Part shown: positions 1 through 7,057 of the stretch, piece by piece
How positions within the stretch are numbered: position 1 is the first letter of the stretch
Layout: each line of letters begins with the position of its first letter
NCBI GenBank assembly: GCA_041394725.1
Contig: JAWKHR010000057.1
Location: 1 to 37,822 of the forward strand
Source of the DNA: JAWKHR01 sp041394725
GTDB lineage: Bacteria; Acidobacteriota; Vicinamibacteria; Vicinamibacterales; SCN-69-37
Length of the DNA: 37,822 nt
Direction of reading: 5' to 3'
Made by a program: the position numbers and the translations under genes
Notes under the pieces: generated by a model
What the model was told of the DNA's origin: nothing
Databases searched by the model: none
The model's input: only the letters and a program-made list of their open reading frames with translations

Positions 1-99
1 CAGCGCGTGCACCTCGACCTCACCCATCCGGTAGACCTTCGTGAGATCCCGGGCCTCGAACACGAGCCCGTCATCGCGCGGCGCCGCCGGTGTCGTCAT
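1..99 (-). CDS. ABC transporter ATP-binding protein, N-terminal fragment (cut by window edge)
   Basis: Only the first 33 codons are inside the window, starting at the ATG at 99-97. The visible protein reads MTTPAAPRDDGLVFEARDLT and then KVYRMGEVEVHAL. 'L-V-F-E-A-R-D-L-T-K-V-Y-R-M-G-E-V-E-V-H-A-L' is the characteristic first strand of MacB/LolD-type ATPases, where the aromatic Y24 stacks on ATP and is followed by 'G...V.AL'. The Walker A lies beyond the edge. The start overlaps the stop of the TetR gene (ATGA, 96-99), so the two are translationally coupled and the regulator very likely controls this exporter. Identification rests on 33 residues only, but the pattern is typical of the family. 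Confidence 0.7.
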   Translation of the reverse strand, partial: MTTPAAPRDDGLVFEARDLTKVYRMGEVEVHAL

Positions 100-746
100 G
101 CGGCACGCCCCGGGGGCTCGGCGAGATCGCGGAGCAGGTCGAAGATCCGATCGAAGACCTGGACCGCCGGGCCCGACACCGACGTCGCGGCGTCGGCCGG
201 CAGGTCCAGGTGATCGACGGCCCAGCGGTCGGCGGCCTCCAGCGCGCCGATGAGCATCGCGCCGAGCAGGTCCGCCGGCACGTCGCGGCGAATGGCCCCG
301 ACCTGCTGGCCACGATCGACGATGGCGCCGAGCAGCCGGCGCGCCAGATCGAATTCCTCGCCCACGACCGCGGCGACCTCGTCGGTCGGCAGCGGGCCGT
401 AGACGAGCTTGCCGACGGCGACCAGCCACGGCTGCGCGCGCAGGCGATCCAGCAGCGCCTCGTAGCCGGCGCGGAGCGCGGGCCAGAACGTCTCGCGCGT
501 CAAGGCGCCGACCGCCATCGGCGTCGTGACCCGCATCGACGTCCAGGCGTGCCGCAGCACGGCCGCGAACAGGTCGGCCTTGTCGTCGAAGTAGTAGTAG
601 GCGGCGCCCTTGGAGATGCCGCTGCGCTCGATGATCCGGTTGAGCGAGGCGCCCGCGAACCCCTGGCTCGCGAACTCGACGGCGGCGACCTCGAGGATGC
701 GGTTCCGTTTCTCGGCCGGGAGGCGGGCGAAGCGTGGTCGCGGCAT
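96..746 (-). CDS. TetR family transcriptional regulator
   Basis: A 216-residue protein of usual TetR length. Residues ~14-60 form the DNA-binding domain: helix 1 (KRNRILEVAAVEFASQGF), then the helix-turn-helix with SLNRIIERSGISKGAAYYYF, ending in the family signature 'YYYFDDKADLF'. The remaining ~150 residues are the variable, all-helical ligand and dimer domain, and the ligand cannot be predicted. The gene is first in a minus-strand operon and overlaps the following ABC ATPase by 4 bp. A near-perfect palindrome 33 bp upstream of the start (779-809) is the expected autoregulatory operator, so the protein probably represses its own exporter operon. The ATG at 746 has only a weak ribosome-binding site but fits the usual N-terminus. 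Confidence 0.93.
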   Translation of the reverse strand: MPRPRFARLPAEKRNRILEVAAVEFASQGFAGASLNRIIERSGISKGAAYYYFDDKADLFAAVLRHAWTSMRVTTPMAVGALTRETFWPALRAGYEALLDRLRAQPWLVAVGKLVYGPLPTDEVAAVVGEEFDLARRLLGAIVDRGQQVGAIRRDVPADLLGAMLIGALEAADRWAVDHLDLPADAATSVSGPAVQVFDRIFDLLRDLAEPPGRAA

Positions 747-778
747 CGGTGCCTGGCCGCCCCGGAATGCGGGCGACC

Positions 779-809
779 TTAGACCACTAGGTTAGACCAG
801 ATGGTCTAA
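779..809. promoter_or_regulatory. TetR operator: palindrome plus one extra half-site
   Basis: Positions 792-809 contain TTAGACCA, a GA spacer and TGGTCTAA, an inverted repeat with perfect 8-bp arms. A third copy of the half-site, TTAGACCA, lies at 779-786 in direct orientation, 13 bp before the left arm. TTAGACC/GGTCTAA half-sites are typical of TetR-family operators. The site lies between the TetR start (746) and the divergent exported-protein gene (996), so it could act on either; the TetR operon is the more likely target because it is only 33 bp away. Confidence 0.8.
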
Positions 810-995
810 GCGTGTCATCCCCGGTAGAATCGTCCTGTCGCCGGTGCGCCAATCCGCACGATTCGCGGCCTGCGGGCCGGGGCGAACGCCGGCTGGCGGG
901 ACGCGACGGCGACGGTCCGGTTGGCAGGTGCTTTGCTCACAGGATCGGGAAACACATCGGACGTGCCGCGGCACGTCCCCTCTGGAGGGTCACTC

Positions 996-1871
996 ATGCT
1001 GCGACGACTTCTGCTCGTGTCCGTGATCGCCGGCAGCGCGCTCGTGATGCTGCGCGCGGCGGACACGGTCACGTTCATCCTCACCGACGGCACGCGCGTG
1101 TCCGGCGACGTGGCCTCGACGTCCGAGGCCAGCCCGGCGATGCCGAACGGCGAGCTGAACCTGGAAAAGGCGGGCGCTGACGAACGCTCGTACGGCTGGG
1201 AGATGGTCGCCGTGATCGACTTCGACGGCGGCAGGCCCTCGAACGCCGAGCTCGGCGCGCTGCCGGCCAGCGGTCATCTGCTCGTGACGAAGGACGACGC
1301 GCGCCACATCGGCCGGATGGTGAACCTGCGCAACGGCACGCTGCGCTGGAACGGCACCAGCGGCCGCGTCGAGCCGTACCCGGTCGATCAGATCAAGCGC
1401 ATCTACCTGGACACCGGCGCCGCGCGGCGCGCGTACAACTACGATCCGAACGCGAACACCGGCAGCGGCGGCGGGGGCGGCGGCGGCGAGACCGTCACGG
1501 GCGGCCGTCAGCCGGACGGGTCGATCTTCGTCCTGGCCAACCAGGCCTGGACGGACTCCGGCCTGATGGTGCGCAAGGGCGAGAACCTGCGCATCAGCGC
1601 GACGGGCGAGATCAAGTTCGGCCAGGGCGACACGCAGCGGTCGAACGCCAACGGCAACGCCGAGGTGCGCAACCCGCGCTTCCCGGTGCCGGCACTGCCG
1701 GTGGGCGGCCTGATCGGCCGGGTGGGCCGCAGCGCGGCGTTCCCGATCGGCGTCGAACAGGCGCGCATCACGATGCCGGAGGACGGCCGCCTGATGCTCG
1801 GCATCAACGACGACGGCTTCTCGGACAACTCGGGCTACTTCCGGGTGACGATCACGAGAATCAGGCGGTAG
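996..1871 (+). CDS. Exported protein with C-terminal LecA (PA-IL)-like domain
   Basis: A 291-residue protein. Start chosen at ATG 996, which has a GGAGGG ribosome-binding site 7 bp upstream and gives a good signal peptide (MLRRLLLVSVIAGSALVML, cleavage near AADT). Residues 22-150 form an unassigned beta-rich domain ('TVTFILTDGTRVSGDV'). A glycine run (157-164) links it to residues 176-289, which resemble the galactose-binding lectin LecA/PA-IL: 'VLANQAWTDSGLMVRKGENL', then 'GEIKFG', 'GLIGRVG', and the ending 'GINDDGFSDNSGYFRVTI'. The last segment matches the lectin calcium/sugar loop ('ND..G...NNSG'), keeping the Asn-Asp and the D-N-S-G. The protein would act outside the cytoplasm. Sugar binding is inference, since the loop is not identical. 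It stands alone, divergent from TetR, and ends in a stem-loop. Confidence 0.8.
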   Translation: MLRRLLLVSVIAGSALVMLRAADTVTFILTDGTRVSGDVASTSEASPAMPNGELNLEKAGADERSYGWEMVAVIDFDGGRPSNAELGALPASGHLLVTKDDARHIGRMVNLRNGTLRWNGTSGRVEPYPVDQIKRIYLDTGAARRAYNYDPNANTGSGGGGGGGETVTGGRQPDGSIFVLANQAWTDSGLMVRKGENLRISATGEIKFGQGDTQRSNANGNAEVRNPRFPVPALPVGGLIGRVGRSAAFPIGVEQARITMPEDGRLMLGINDDGFSDNSGYFRVTITRIRR

Positions 1872-1897
1872 GAGGAGGGACGGGACCAGGGAGGTGG

Positions 1898-1921
1898 GGG
1901 CGATGCCGGGCGGCATCGCCC
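1898..1921. terminator. Stem-loop between convergent genes (probable bidirectional terminator)
   Basis: A perfect 10-bp inverted repeat, GGGCGATGCC / GGCATCGCCC, with a 4-nt loop, 26 bp after the stop of the LecA-like gene and 36 bp after the stop of the convergent membrane-protein gene. There is no T-tract on either side, so termination is inferred from position and stem strength. A CCCTGGG/CCCAGG-rich stretch follows at 1931-1952. Confidence 0.45.
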
Positions 1922-1957
1922 ACACCGGGAACCCTGGGCCCCTGGGACCCTCAGACT

Positions 1958-2263
1958 TCACGCCACATCGATCTCGATACCACCCACCATGCCCGCCACG
2001 ACGTTGTAGAGCGCCGCGCCGATGGCCACGACGATGGCACCGCACACGCCGTAGAAGATCGGCAGGATGATGATCGCGCCGACGCCGAAGAACATGCCGA
2101 CGAACGGCGCGGCGGCGGCGCCTTCGTCACCCGACATGCCCGCGGCGAAGCCACCGAACATCGCAATCAGCGAGAAGAGACCGCCGATGATGAGGCCCAT
2201 CAGGGCGTAGAGCACGGCGGCGACCTTGGCGGCGGAGATCGGACTGACGCGCTTGATGACCAC
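1958..2263 (-). CDS. Small membrane protein, DUF3566-like
   Basis: A 101-residue protein starting at GTG 2263 with an AGGAGG ribosome-binding site at 2268-2273. After a short basic N-terminus (MVIKRVSPISAAKV) it has a hydrophobic segment at ~15-43 with a glycine-rich centre, a short loop with GDEGAAAAP, and a second long hydrophobic segment at ~52-88. This is typical of the two- to three-helix DUF3566 family, whose members begin 'v.ri.p.S..K.......' and have no assigned biochemical role. It is a single gene, convergent with the LecA-like gene. The family assignment is by pattern only. Confidence 0.75.
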   Translation of the reverse strand: MVIKRVSPISAAKVAAVLYALMGLIIGGLFSLIAMFGGFAAGMSGDEGAAAAPFVGMFFGVGAIIILPIFYGVCGAIVVAIGAALYNVVAGMVGGIEIDVA

Positions 2264-2331
2264 GGATCCTCCTCGGGGTGAACGGGCGTTCGTTGCACCA
2301 GTACGGGTTCAGCAGATGGAAACGTGTTCGG

Positions 2332-2352
2332 CGGCGGGGGTTACTCCCGCCG
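2332..2352 (-). terminator. GC-rich stem-loop spanning the stop codon of the dimethylargininase gene
   Basis: CGGCGGG at 2332-2338 pairs with CCCGCCG at 2346-2352 around a 7-nt loop that contains the TAA stop. No T-tract follows on the minus strand. It may be a weak terminator or an mRNA 3'-end structure. Confidence 0.25.
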
Positions 2353-3237
2353 GATCGGACGGGTGAGGCAGGTCGGCCCGCCCCCGCCCGCCAGGCTGAT
2401 GTGCGCGCCCTCGTATTCGAGGACCTCTGCGCCGGCCGCCGCGAGCGCGGCGCGCGTGCGCGGGTTGCCCGCGACCATCACGCAGCGTCGCGGCGCGATC
2501 GCCAGCACGTTGGCGCCCATCGACTCGAACTCGGCGTCCGGCACCTCGACCAGGCCGACGCCGCGGGCGATCAGCCACTCGCGGAAGGGCACCGGCATGA
2601 GCGGCGAATAGACGACCGCGAGGTCCGGCGCGACGGGGCTGAGGATCGACATCAGGTGGAACACGTCGCCGGGCCCGCGCCAGTGCGGCAGCGGGACGAC
2701 CTCGACGTGGACGTCCGGGCCCAGGATCGCGCGGAGTTGCCGGATACCCTCGTCGTTCGTCCGATAGCCCCGGCCGACGACGATGGTGCGCGCGTCGAGC
2801 CAGACCACGTCGCCGCCCTCCAGCCGTCCAGGCGGCATGATCGCGCCGGCCACGGGGATCCCCCACGCCTCGAACGCCGCGCCCTGAGCGGCCGGCTCGC
2901 CCGCGCGCACGGCCTTGCCCATCGCGCAGAGAATCATCCCGCGCGGCGAGACGATCGACGCGTCACGCACGTAAATCGAGTCGAGGCCGATCGGGCCGTC
3001 CGATCGCAGGAACTGCACCTGCGCGCCCGACGAGCTCACGAGCGACTGGAACCGCTCGTACTCCGCCATCGCGGCGTCGAGCGACGGCCGCGCGGTGAAG
3101 GCCAGGTCGCGCCACTGGGCCGCGATCGCCTCCTCGCTCGCGAAGGCCTCCCGCGCGTGCCTGAGCACGACGTGGGTGATGCGGCCCGACTCGTCGAAGC
3201 CGGCCGGCGCCAGTCCGCGCCGCGGGGCCTCGATCAT
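2341..3237 (-). CDS. Dimethylargininase / arginine-deiminase-superfamily amidinohydrolase (DDAH-like)
   Basis: A 298-residue cytosolic enzyme of the pentein (guanidino-group-modifying) fold, expected to hydrolyse methylated arginine to citrulline plus a methylamine. The catalytic pattern is visible: acidic residues D86 and D92 ('GLDSIYVRD'), the 'RLEGGD' motif with E140 and D143, H194 in 'FHLMSILSP', and the nucleophile C290 near the C-terminus in 'GGGGPTCLTRPI'. The length fits DDAH/citrullinase-type members rather than the longer (~400 aa) arginine deiminases. The start overlaps the stop of the upstream antiporter gene by 4 bp (3234-3237), so the pair is translationally coupled. Agmatine or arginine as alternative substrates cannot be excluded. 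Confidence 0.82.
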   Translation of the reverse strand: MIEAPRRGLAPAGFDESGRITHVVLRHAREAFASEEAIAAQWRDLAFTARPSLDAAMAEYERFQSLVSSSGAQVQFLRSDGPIGLDSIYVRDASIVSPRGMILCAMGKAVRAGEPAAQGAAFEAWGIPVAGAIMPPGRLEGGDVVWLDARTIVVGRGYRTNDEGIRQLRAILGPDVHVEVVPLPHWRGPGDVFHLMSILSPVAPDLAVVYSPLMPVPFREWLIARGVGLVEVPDAEFESMGANVLAIAPRRCVMVAGNPRTRAALAAAGAEVLEYEGAHISLAGGGGPTCLTRPIRRE

Positions 3238-4592
3238 CGGGCCGACTCCCCCGCCGCGCGACTGGCCGCGCGCTGCAGGTAGACGTAGACCGGCAGGCCC
3301 GCCAGCAGCAGCAGGAAGCCCCAGTAGACGACGTCCATCCCGGCGCCACCGACCGCGACGATCGCGTAGATGAACGCGAGGATCCCGACGACCGTGGCAC
3401 CGGCAGGCACGGCGCCGCCCCGCCCGCCGCCGGCCCCGGCCGGCTCAGGCAGCAGGAGGCTGGCCAGCGAGCAGAAGAGGTACGGCACGAGCGTGCCGAG
3501 CGTCGAGAGCAGGATGATGAACTTGAAGAGCTCGACGAGCCCGCGCGAGGCGTTCAGCTGCACGAGCACGGTCGCGAGGACGCCCGCGATGATCATCCCG
3601 ATCGCCGGCGTGCCGCGGCGGGACACGCGCGCGAACACGGCCGGAAACAGCCCGTCCTGCGCCGTGGCCATGGGCACCTGGCCGGCCGTGAGCGTCCAGC
3701 CGTTCAGCGCGCCGAAGCACGACACCGCGGCCCCGATCGCCACGGCCGCGCCGGCCCAGTCGCCGAAGAGATTGCGCGCCGCGTCGGCGAACGGCGCCGT
3801 GCTCGTCGCCAGGGCCTCCGGCGCCACCACGCTCATGACGCCGACCGTGCTGACGATGTAGATCGCCGATGCCGCGAGCGTGCCCACCATCGTGGCGCGC
3901 GGAATCGTGACGTTCGGGCGATCGACGTGGCCGGCGGGAACGGTGCCCGACTCGAGGCCGAGGAACGCCCAGAGCGTGAGCGTCACGACCTGCATCACGT
4001 TGCCGGCGTGCTCGCCAAGGGGCGCGGCGGGCACGCCGAATCGCGACGGCGCGAACGCCGCCAGCCCGGCGAACGCCACCACCGCGAGCGGCAGAATCTT
4101 GATCACCGTGGTGACGACCTGCACGCGGCCGGCCCAGCCCACGCCACCGACGTTGACGAGCACCAGCACCCAGACCAGCGCGATCGCGAGCGCCGCGGCC
4201 GACGGGGGGTTGTCCACGATGCCGGGAATGAAGGGATGCAGGTAGCCGACGAGGGCCACGGCGAGCGCCGCGAGCGAGGCCCAGATCGAAATCCAGTAGC
4301 CCCACGTCACGAGAAACCCGGCCAGGTCGCCGAAGGCCGCCCGCGTGAACGCGTACGGCCCGCCGGCCGCCGGCCGCACGCGCGCCAGGCGCGCGAAGAC
4401 CAGCGCCAGCAGCAGGCTGCCGGCCGTGGAGATGCCCCAGCCGATGAGCGTGATGCCGCCGCCGAACGGGGCGAGGTTCGAGGGCAGGAGGAAGACGCCG
4501 GAGCCGATCATGTTGCCCATGACCAGCGCGACGACGCTCCAGAAGCCGAGCGCGCGCGGTGCGGCCGCGCCGTCGGTCACGCCGCCTGCCAT
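3234..4592 (-). CDS. APC-superfamily amino-acid antiporter, AdiC-like
   Basis: A 452-residue protein with about 12 membrane helices. The substrate-binding signature GSGVF follows 'VMGNMIG' at 30-34. W208 and E214 ('LTLWAFLGLES') and W299 ('NGWTLTAGQ') correspond in context to AdiC W202, E208 and W293, the gate and binding residues of the arginine/agmatine antiporter. The 'DGLFPAVFARV..RGTP' segment is also AdiC-like. It is the first gene of a two-gene operon; the overlapping second gene encodes a dimethylargininase-like enzyme. A guanidino amino acid going in and citrulline, ornithine or a similar product going out is the natural inference. ATG 4592 is used; GTG 4580, preceded by AGGCGG, is an alternative start. 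Confidence 0.85.
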   Translation of the reverse strand: MAGGVTDGAAAPRALGFWSVVALVMGNMIGSGVFLLPSNLAPFGGGITLIGWGISTAGSLLLALVFARLARVRPAAGGPYAFTRAAFGDLAGFLVTWGYWISIWASLAALAVALVGYLHPFIPGIVDNPPSAAALAIALVWVLVLVNVGGVGWAGRVQVVTTVIKILPLAVVAFAGLAAFAPSRFGVPAAPLGEHAGNVMQVVTLTLWAFLGLESGTVPAGHVDRPNVTIPRATMVGTLAASAIYIVSTVGVMSVVAPEALATSTAPFADAARNLFGDWAGAAVAIGAAVSCFGALNGWTLTAGQVPMATAQDGLFPAVFARVSRRGTPAIGMIIAGVLATVLVQLNASRGLVELFKFIILLSTLGTLVPYLFCSLASLLLPEPAGAGGGRGGAVPAGATVVGILAFIYAIVAVGGAGMDVVYWGFLLLLAGLPVYVYLQRAASRAAGESAR

Positions 4593-4695
4593 ACGCCGCC
4601 GGATCGTGCCGGGCCGGGATGCATGTGCGTCGCGCGCAGTCTAGCACTCCGCGTGGCCTGGCGCGCGAAGACCACGCTCGGCCGGAGGACGGGGT

Positions 4696-7053
4696 TCAAT
4701 CGCGGCGAAGCGCCTCGACGGGCGACAGCCGGACCGCCCGCCGCGCGGGGACCAGCGCGGCGACCGTCATCACCCCCACCATCACCATCCCCGCCGCGAG
4801 CGTCGTCGTCCAGTTGCCGGCGGTCACGCCGTAGGCCAGGCTGTCGAGCCAGGTGGAGAGCCAGCGCCCCGCCACCAGGCCGGCCAGGCCGCCCGCGACC
4901 GCGGCCGCCACGGTCTCGCGCGCCACGAGCGCGCGGACGTGCGACGACGGGGCGCCGAGCGCGAGGCGAATGGCGATCTCGCGCGTCCGCCGTGCGACGA
5001 CGAACCCGACGATGGCCACGAGACCGATGGTCGCGACCGTGCCGCCGGCGACGCCGAACAGCGTGAGCACGAACGTCGCGAACACGCGGTCGCGGATCTT
5101 CTCGGTGAGCAGGTGCCCGGCGGTGTCGATCCAGAGGATGACGACGTCGGGGTTGCCGTTGGCGACCGCGCGCGTGAGGGCGTCGCGGGATGGCGAGGCG
5201 CCCGTGTCGGGGCGGATCGCGAAGGAGACGTCGCCGGTCACGCGATCGCCCGTCGCGGTGTACATCGTGGGTTCGGGCGGCGACGCGCGTCCGGCCTTGA
5301 AGGCGTCGCGGACGACCCCGATGACCACGCCACCGCCCCGCGCGTTGACCGGCTCCCCGATCGGCCAGTCCCCGGGCCAGTACAGGTTCGCCAGCGACTC
5401 GGAGAGGATCACCGATCGCCCGCCACCGTCCTCCGGCCCGAACGCCCGTCCGGCCAGCAGCGTCATCCCGGTCACGTCGAACAGCCGCGGTGAGACCTCG
5501 CGCCACTCGACCCGGTGCTCCTCACCGCGTACCGAGATCGACCAGACGCCCATCGTCGAGTAGATGCCGTCCACGAGCGTGCCGCGCAGGTAGGCGGCGT
5601 CGGTCACGCCTGGCACCTGTCGGAGGCGCGTGACCGTGGCCTCGAGATCCGCCCGCGGCACTGCCGCCCCGGTCACCGGGTACATGGCCGTCAGCGCCAC
5701 CGTCTCCTCGTCGAGGCCGATGTCCTGGCGCAGCAGGTTGACGTAGGACTGGATCAGGACCGCCGCACCGACCGCGAGGATCATCGCGAGGCCGGCCTGT
5801 GCCCCGACGAAGGCCAGGCGCAGCCGGCGGCCGCGGCCGGACGCGCCCGACGCCTCCGCACGCCCCCGGAGCAGATCCGTCCCCGACCGCCGCCAGATGA
5901 GCGGCACCGCGCCGAGAAGCACGCACACCGCACACGCGACCGCGGCGAGCGCGACGACGCGCCGCGTCACGCCCGGCACGCCGAGCGTCAGGTAGTCCGA
6001 CGGCGCCCACGCCGCGAGTCCGGCCAGCGCGACGCGCGCCACCACGAGCCCCGCGGCGGTGGCGATCGCCGCGATGACGACCTGCTCGGCGAGGCCGAGG
6101 CGCACCAGGTCCCAGCGCGACGCGCCAAGCGCGGCCCGCGTCGCCAGCTCCGCCGATCGGAACTCGGTGCGCGCGAGCAGCAGGTTGCCGACGTTGCCGG
6201 CGCAGACGAGGAGCACGACAAACCCGGCCGCGAGCGCCCCCAGCGCCAGCGGACGCGTCCGCCGCGTCAGCACGTCGCGGACCGACTCGACCCGCACGTC
6301 GAGGGGACGGCCGGACGGCAGCACGCTCGCCAGCGCCGCCCGGACCGCGGCCGCCGAGACGCCCGGCCGCAGCCGCGCGACCAGCGTCGGTGCGGTCGCC
6401 GCGGGCCGATCGCGAGCCCAGCTCCGGACGGTGATGACGTCCGTCGGCTCGAACGGCACGTAGGCTTCCGCCCCGAAGATGGCCGGAGCCGCGGGAAACG
6501 ACTCGGGCAGCACGCCGATGACGTCGAGCGCCGCGCCACCCTGTCGTCGGAGGCGATCGCCTGGTGCGACGGGAATCCCGAGCCGGCGCAGACCGGTGGG
6601 CGTCAGGACGGTCGCTGTCTCCGGCATCTCGCGCGCCGCGGATCGCCACGCCACCGTGACCGGCGACGAAATCCCGAGCACGTCGAAGACGTTCTCCGAC
6701 GCCTGGCCGACGGACAGCAACCTCGCGGCATCGCCGACGTGCACCCGCGCCAGCGATCGATCGCCGATCACCGCCAGCCCCTCGAACAGGTCCGTCCTGG
6801 CCCGCCAGTCGCCGACGGTCGGAATCGGGGCATCGGGCGTGAGCCCCTCGGTGCCGGCGCGGATGACGACGAGCGCGTCGGGATCGGCGTACGGCAGCGG
6901 TCGCAGCACGAACGGATCGGCCAGCGCGAACATCGCGGAGAACAGGCCGACGCCGAGCGTGAGCACCAGCACCACGGCGATCGCGGCGCCTGGCCGCGCG
7001 CGGAGGGAACGGCGCGCGTCGCGGAGATCGGCGAGGACGCGCGCGCCGGTCAT
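4696..7053 (-). CDS. ADOP-type ABC transporter permease (FtsX/MacB family, duplicated)
   Basis: A 785-residue permease. It begins directly with the first membrane helix after 'DARRSLRARPG', followed by a MacB-type periplasmic domain (~50-265), three helices of the first FtsX domain (~268-390, with 'GNVGNLLLAR' and 'RAALGASRWDLVRLGLAE'), another helix with a second periplasmic domain (~415-660), and the second FtsX domain to the end ('TREIAIRLALGAPSSHVRAL', 'PARRAVRLSPVEALR'). Eight helices and two fused half-permeases are the acidobacterial duplicated orphan permease layout. The N-terminal cytosolic prefix domain seen in the permease at 10077 is absent here. No ATPase gene is adjacent. It is the last gene of an operon, 4 bp after the hydrolase gene. 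The substrate is unknown. Confidence 0.9.
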   Translation of the reverse strand: MTGARVLADLRDARRSLRARPGAAIAVVLVLTLGVGLFSAMFALADPFVLRPLPYADPDALVVIRAGTEGLTPDAPIPTVGDWRARTDLFEGLAVIGDRSLARVHVGDAARLLSVGQASENVFDVLGISSPVTVAWRSAAREMPETATVLTPTGLRRLGIPVAPGDRLRRQGGAALDVIGVLPESFPAAPAIFGAEAYVPFEPTDVITVRSWARDRPAATAPTLVARLRPGVSAAAVRAALASVLPSGRPLDVRVESVRDVLTRRTRPLALGALAAGFVVLLVCAGNVGNLLLARTEFRSAELATRAALGASRWDLVRLGLAEQVVIAAIATAAGLVVARVALAGLAAWAPSDYLTLGVPGVTRRVVALAAVACAVCVLLGAVPLIWRRSGTDLLRGRAEASGASGRGRRLRLAFVGAQAGLAMILAVGAAVLIQSYVNLLRQDIGLDEETVALTAMYPVTGAAVPRADLEATVTRLRQVPGVTDAAYLRGTLVDGIYSTMGVWSISVRGEEHRVEWREVSPRLFDVTGMTLLAGRAFGPEDGGGRSVILSESLANLYWPGDWPIGEPVNARGGGVVIGVVRDAFKAGRASPPEPTMYTATGDRVTGDVSFAIRPDTGASPSRDALTRAVANGNPDVVILWIDTAGHLLTEKIRDRVFATFVLTLFGVAGGTVATIGLVAIVGFVVARRTREIAIRLALGAPSSHVRALVARETVAAAVAGGLAGLVAGRWLSTWLDSLAYGVTAGNWTTTLAAGMVMVGVMTVAALVPARRAVRLSPVEALRRD

Positions 7054-7057
7054 CGGC

